Part shown: piece by piece, positions 62,101 through 64,000 of the stretch | Layout: every line of letters begins with the position of its first letter | Position numbering within the stretch: the first letter of the stretch is position 1 | Source of the DNA: Membranipora membranacea | Lineage: Eukaryota > Bryozoa > Gymnolaemata > Cheilostomatida > Membraniporidae | NCBI GenBank assembly: GCA_914767715.1 | Contig: OU612070.1 | Span: forward strand, 11,735,501 to 11,799,500 | Length of the DNA stretch: 64,000 bases | Reading direction: 5' to 3' | Position numbers and translations under genes: made by a program | The notes under the pieces: generated by a model | Database searches by the model: none | What the model was told of the DNA's origin: nothing | What the model saw: only the letters and a program-made list of their open reading frames with translations

Positions 62101-63867
62101 CGCATAGACAACAGTCACATGTGTTTTTTTTATGTTTTTGTAAGAACTCAACACCAAATTGCGATAAAATCATTGACTACAAAGCCATTATAACACAACC
62201 AGAGCTTAAACAGGATGAACTTCGAAGAGAATGGTCAAACCAAAGAAATCTGGCTGTGGACTTGCCTATTGTATACAGAGGATTATATCCATTCACCAAG
62301 TCCTGCGTAACGGTAGTGGTGCAAAATTCAGAGAATATGAAAGAAAGTAGGACTGAATGCAAAATAACCAAAAGCACAGGTATGTATAGGGTGAGAGAAA
62401 TCATAATGAGCTTTTCTTCATGCACGATTATGAATTTGCCTAATTAAACTATCAATTTACTGCAGATGCAGCTACAACAAAATTGTGAGGTCTTGGTATC
62501 ACTTAGACAATTTTGAACTTTGTAATTACAAAACTGAGATGGTCCATACCCCGGAATAAGATTGGATTGAGAAATATCAATAAAAAAGTGGACAGGCAGG
62601 CAGAGAAGCCAGTGGCGTATATTATCACTCACGGCCCACGGATTTTCGTGAGTGGCTGAATAGCTCAGTATGTAGAGCGTCCGCCTTATGATCACTGATA
62701 ATAAGATTGTTGTGGGTTCGAATCCCATCACAGACAGTTTTTTTCAAATGGGTGCTTTATAACTGGAGCATTTTTACCGTAATCTTCTACTGCTATTGAG
62801 TTGTTTTCTGAAAGTACCCAACAGCTCAGTGAGCTATTGAAATACCTCTCTGCTTGCACTATTTTGCTACCAATATGCAAAAATTTCCGTGGTGGGAGGG
62901 CGCTTAAGCGCCCCTCCCACACCCTCCCTGCCACACCTACGGCGTGTGGATCGGGCTGCGCCCGATTATTATGCTCATCTCTGAAAAGTCAGTGAGTGAA
63001 ATTTTTTAGAATAGACACTAGATTTGAGCTTGGATGTCACAGATACCACATTGCATATGCTTCAGTGTAGTGATTGCATAATCATTATGAGTCATTCTAT
63101 TTTGTAGTCCCAGAGGAGATAGTGGATGTGATCGACTTAGGAACAACGTTTGACTGTATAATAATGAAGTTCGATCGGCCGAATAGATTCAATGCACCAA
63201 AGCAAACCTACGAAATCAAAGTATGTTACCCCACACTACCGAATGTTTCACCCAGCCTTTGGTAGGTATAAACCTGTGGCAGGTACTCAACATTCATGAA
63301 TTTGCCATATATTAATTCCAATATAAATGCTGATATCCTTCACTAGGTTTAAACTTAAAATTTTGTAGACTAGATGGGTGTACAGTTAGTATGTATGCGA
63401 ATGAAAAATAATGTTTACATTAAAATGTTTAATGGTGTTACTCACACTTAGAAACCAAATTTTATGATTCCTCATCTAGTGAAACATTTTGCTTCCCAGG
63501 TCTCATGCACAGACGGACACTCAACCAGTGCGGCCTATGATAAGGTAGCAGAAGTTTGCGGTCTAAAATCTTCCACTAAATATGATTGTGGTTATACTGT
63601 GCAAAACAGCATAGGTGTTGGTCCTACAACTAATCGTACTTACTACACGGATGTGAAATGTAAGTATATTAGCAACCCTGAATTATATCTTTCCCTGCTG
63701 AGTTCCAAGGAAGGTGTTCTGATGTTTCTCATGTAAATGGAGACCTGTTACTTTTTTTCAGTTAATGCAGAGAGAAATATGACAAAACTGGATGTGACAG
63801 AGGTTAAGGATCACCCAAGTGTACTGGTAAAACTATATCCGGTGAAAGTAGATAATAAAAATGTCTC
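52181..63867 (+). CDS. FTP-FN3 receptor-like gene, 3' end outside the window
   Basis: At least 17 exons: 52181-52420, 52896-53129, 55260-55481, 57049-57276, 57493-57672, 57826-58044, 58643-58769, 58851-59076, 59500-59582, 60296-60479, 60836-60945, 61175-61343, 61725-61810, 62145-62380, 63108-63220, 63500-63659 and 63762-63867, all with recognisable splice sites. They encode two FTP/fucolectin domains, a further lectin-like module and about five FN3 domains, each coded by two exons. All joins keep frame except 58769 to 58851. Gene B suggests a membrane segment and a cytoplasmic part beyond the edge. Glycan binding and cell-surface adhesion or recognition are inferred from the domains. Receptor phosphatases of some invertebrates share this ectodomain plan, but no phosphatase domain lies in the window. 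Confidence 0.75.
53429..54798. mobile_element. Large foldback element flanked by TTAA
   Basis: Two inverted arms of about 670 bp (53429-54099 and 54127-54798) with a loop near 27 bp and roughly 90% identity. The ends are TTAAGGTAATGTCAAAGACC and its complement, so the outer TTAA on each side can be the target duplication typical of piggyBac-type transposons. No transposase inside. It sits in the intron between FTP domains 1 and 2. A transcript would fold into a very long hairpin. Confidence 0.85.
55260..57276 (+). CDS. FTP/fucolectin domain 2 (exons 55260-55481, 57049-57276)
   Basis: First exon: NIAYGRTAYQSSTYTGE, AGKAVDGILYV, YAHTNG and QWWMVDLGDLYIVTEIYLHG. Second exon: SENVMIYFRDKEITTD, then QTSYVAVLKTGLINLKEVEV and YQRP. 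They join in phase 1 across a 1.57-kb intron. Both exons are open. Confidence 0.85.
57493..58044 (+). CDS. Third lectin-like module (exons 57493-57672, 57826-58044)
   Basis: Joined in phase 1. The first exon includes TNVCILGATPTDAGKF and EISWSEPILFEFARIYV; the second TLQYKYSPEAN, ILTVRCKDG and SISNGDGVAIRVSDINIY. Both have clear relatives in gene A (8349-8513, 7572-7823). The beta-strand pattern resembles a discoidin fold, but the family is not certain. Confidence 0.65.
58546..58642 (+). repeat. Tandem duplication of an exon start
   Basis: The intron end and first bases of exon 58643 (tag then GTTCCTAGAGAAAATGCTAC) are present in diverged form about 95 bp upstream (atag then GTTGCTAAAGAAAATGCTAC), where the frame runs into a stop. 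Confidence 0.6.
58643..59076 (+). CDS. FN3 domain 1 (exons 58643-58769, 58851-59076), join unclear
   Basis: The second exon is a clear FN3 half (DFVASYVVYGEG, SGLSPGREYKYELTC, GIELPGPIKV). The first reads PRENATPLNATTDYNSLQ with FRNIPYIYNAYPDD. With the obvious donor (gtgcag) the first exon ends in phase 2, while the second is open only when entered in phase 0. A frameshift, an unseen donor or a wrong choice of first exon would explain it. Confidence 0.55.
59500..60479 (+). CDS. FN3 domain 2 (exons 59500-59582, 60296-60479)
   Basis: Join in phase 0. PDFMLDVALERVND and RQSWKAIIKSG, then SHEINCVSFKS, FQTSNQFTNLEAFKNYTF and DKMTEKSVDITTG. Paralogous pairs exist in gene A (5247-5326, 4293-4479) and in the interrupted copy (48290-48381, 48946-49129). 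Its intron holds the decayed foldback copy at 59.66-60.04 kb. Confidence 0.8.
59665..60040. mobile_element. Decayed relative of the foldback element
   Basis: Blocks ttcacacatacaaagcc, acaggaaacaccga, cactgcattc, gtcgcaataatt, cattgaatcaaag and agtagctcggcagctt follow the order of the 53.4-54.8 kb element's centre and right arm, with many changes and deletions. It shows the foldback is a repeat family. Confidence 0.65.
60836..61343 (+). CDS. FN3 domain 3 (exons 60836-60945, 61175-61343)
   Basis: APGPPRSFEVMEASS, LSLSWEGPEKPNGKVTHYQ, then YKCNTSGSDIWK, GTYISCRIRACTKPGCGP. This is the most typical FN3 of the set, with extra Cys pairs. Join in phase 0, exit in phase 1. Confidence 0.8.
61725..62380 (+). 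CDS. FN3 domain 4 (exons 61725-61810, 62145-62380)
   Basis: PPTQPQFSLEDKMDSVKNTR and ILLTVELTA, then NSTPNCDKIIDYKAI, NLAVDLPIVYRGLYPFTKSC and VTVVVQNSENMKES. Join in phase 0. Confidence 0.7.
62649..62740 (+). repeat. tRNA-derived SINE-like element
   Basis: A box TAGCTCAGTATGTAGAGCG, B box GGGTTCGAATCCC, then ATCACAGACA and a T-run that could stop polymerase III. The T arm pairs well, but the acceptor stem has several mismatches and the anticodon arm is irregular, so a functional tRNA is unlikely. It lies in a receptor-gene intron. Confidence 0.55.
62890..62972. repeat. Cluster of three GC-rich hairpins
   Basis: Three consecutive inverted repeats: gtgggagg-gcgcttaagcgc with its complement, cacac-ctacg-gcgtgtg, and aatcgggc with its complement across tgc. 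GC content is far above the flanks. Intronic. Confidence 0.75.
63108..63867 (+). CDS. FN3 domain 5 and next exon (63108-63220, 63500-63659, 63762-63867)
   Basis: VPEEIVDVIDLGTTFDC and KFDRPNRFNAPKQTYEIK join in phase 0 to VSCTDGHSTSAAYDK, STKYDCGYTVQNSIGVGP. The third exon (ERNMTKLDVTEVKDHPSVLV) begins another module and has a gtaagt donor close to the window edge. Confidence 0.7.
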
Positions 63868-64000
63868 GTAAGTCTAATATACCGAAACCACTGTGATTAT
63901 ACCAGGATAGGCCAGAATCTATTCATCTGATTCCAACCAAGGCTTTAGCAGAATTATTGGTTTATTAGAACTTATTCTACGTTTATAAACTTAGTGCTAA

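Noticed and set aside
62444-62731. Minus-strand frame beginning MGFEPTT
   Set aside because: This is the usual spurious translation across a tRNA-like B box of a SINE; no gene signal.
62649-62740. Functional tRNA gene
   Set aside because: Boxes A and B are good but acceptor and anticodon stems do not pair well; kept as a SINE-like element.
1-64000. CRISPR array, bacterial operon or prophage
   Set aside because: No spaced identical repeats, introns are evident, and the virus-like block is a Polinton with eukaryotic features.

Overview
This window is animal nuclear DNA. It carries GT-AG introns of a few hundred bases, a base composition of roughly 60-65% AT, many short interspersed and foldback repeats, and multi-exon genes for secreted or membrane receptor-like proteins. 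One SINE has a Nin-like central domain of the kind described from marine invertebrates. A marine invertebrate fits best; the species cannot be named from the sequence.

Layout. (1) About 3.2-9.6 kb and 16.2-24.0 kb, minus strand: two paralogous receptor-like genes, A and B. Each has fucolectin/F5-8C (FTP) type domains split over two exons, followed by fibronectin type III (FN3) exon pairs. B ends in a transmembrane exon and a short cytoplasmic tail. Both contain decayed exons. Their upstream flanks (10.1-13.1 kb and 25.6-30.1 kb) are also paralogous, so the unit was duplicated in tandem. (2) 30.1-49.1 kb, plus strand: a partial copy of a third paralogue, split by the Polinton. (3) 31,413-48,134: a complete Polinton/Maverick (adintovirus-like) element of 16.7 kb with 96-bp terminal inverted repeats and a perfect 6-bp target duplication ATCCAC. 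(4) 52.2-63.9 kb, plus strand: a long FTP-FN3 receptor-like gene with at least 17 exons, running off the right edge.

The Polinton encodes the full virus-like set. From left to right on the minus strand these are adenain-type protease, double-jelly-roll major capsid protein, pVI-like protein, penton-like minor capsid protein, DDE integrase with chromodomain, a conserved unknown protein, a small pX-like basic protein, the FtsK/HerA-type packaging ATPase and a protein-primed DNA polymerase B. Beyond the polymerase lie a dUTPase-like gene, a four-exon gene with a PC4-like domain and a small membrane protein, then two divergently transcribed plus-strand genes. The capsid, integrase and ATPase genes are packed with gaps of 1-13 bases, and four junctions have the form TAA, 1-2 bases, ATG.

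The most notable observations are: spliced genes inside the element, including a zinc-finger exon that joins in frame to the polymerase; a dUTPase missing its fifth motif and its catalytic aspartate; putative protease maturation sites in two small virion proteins; insertion of the element into an intron of a duplicated receptor copy; and a 1.37-kb TTAA-flanked foldback element with a decayed relative 5 kb away.
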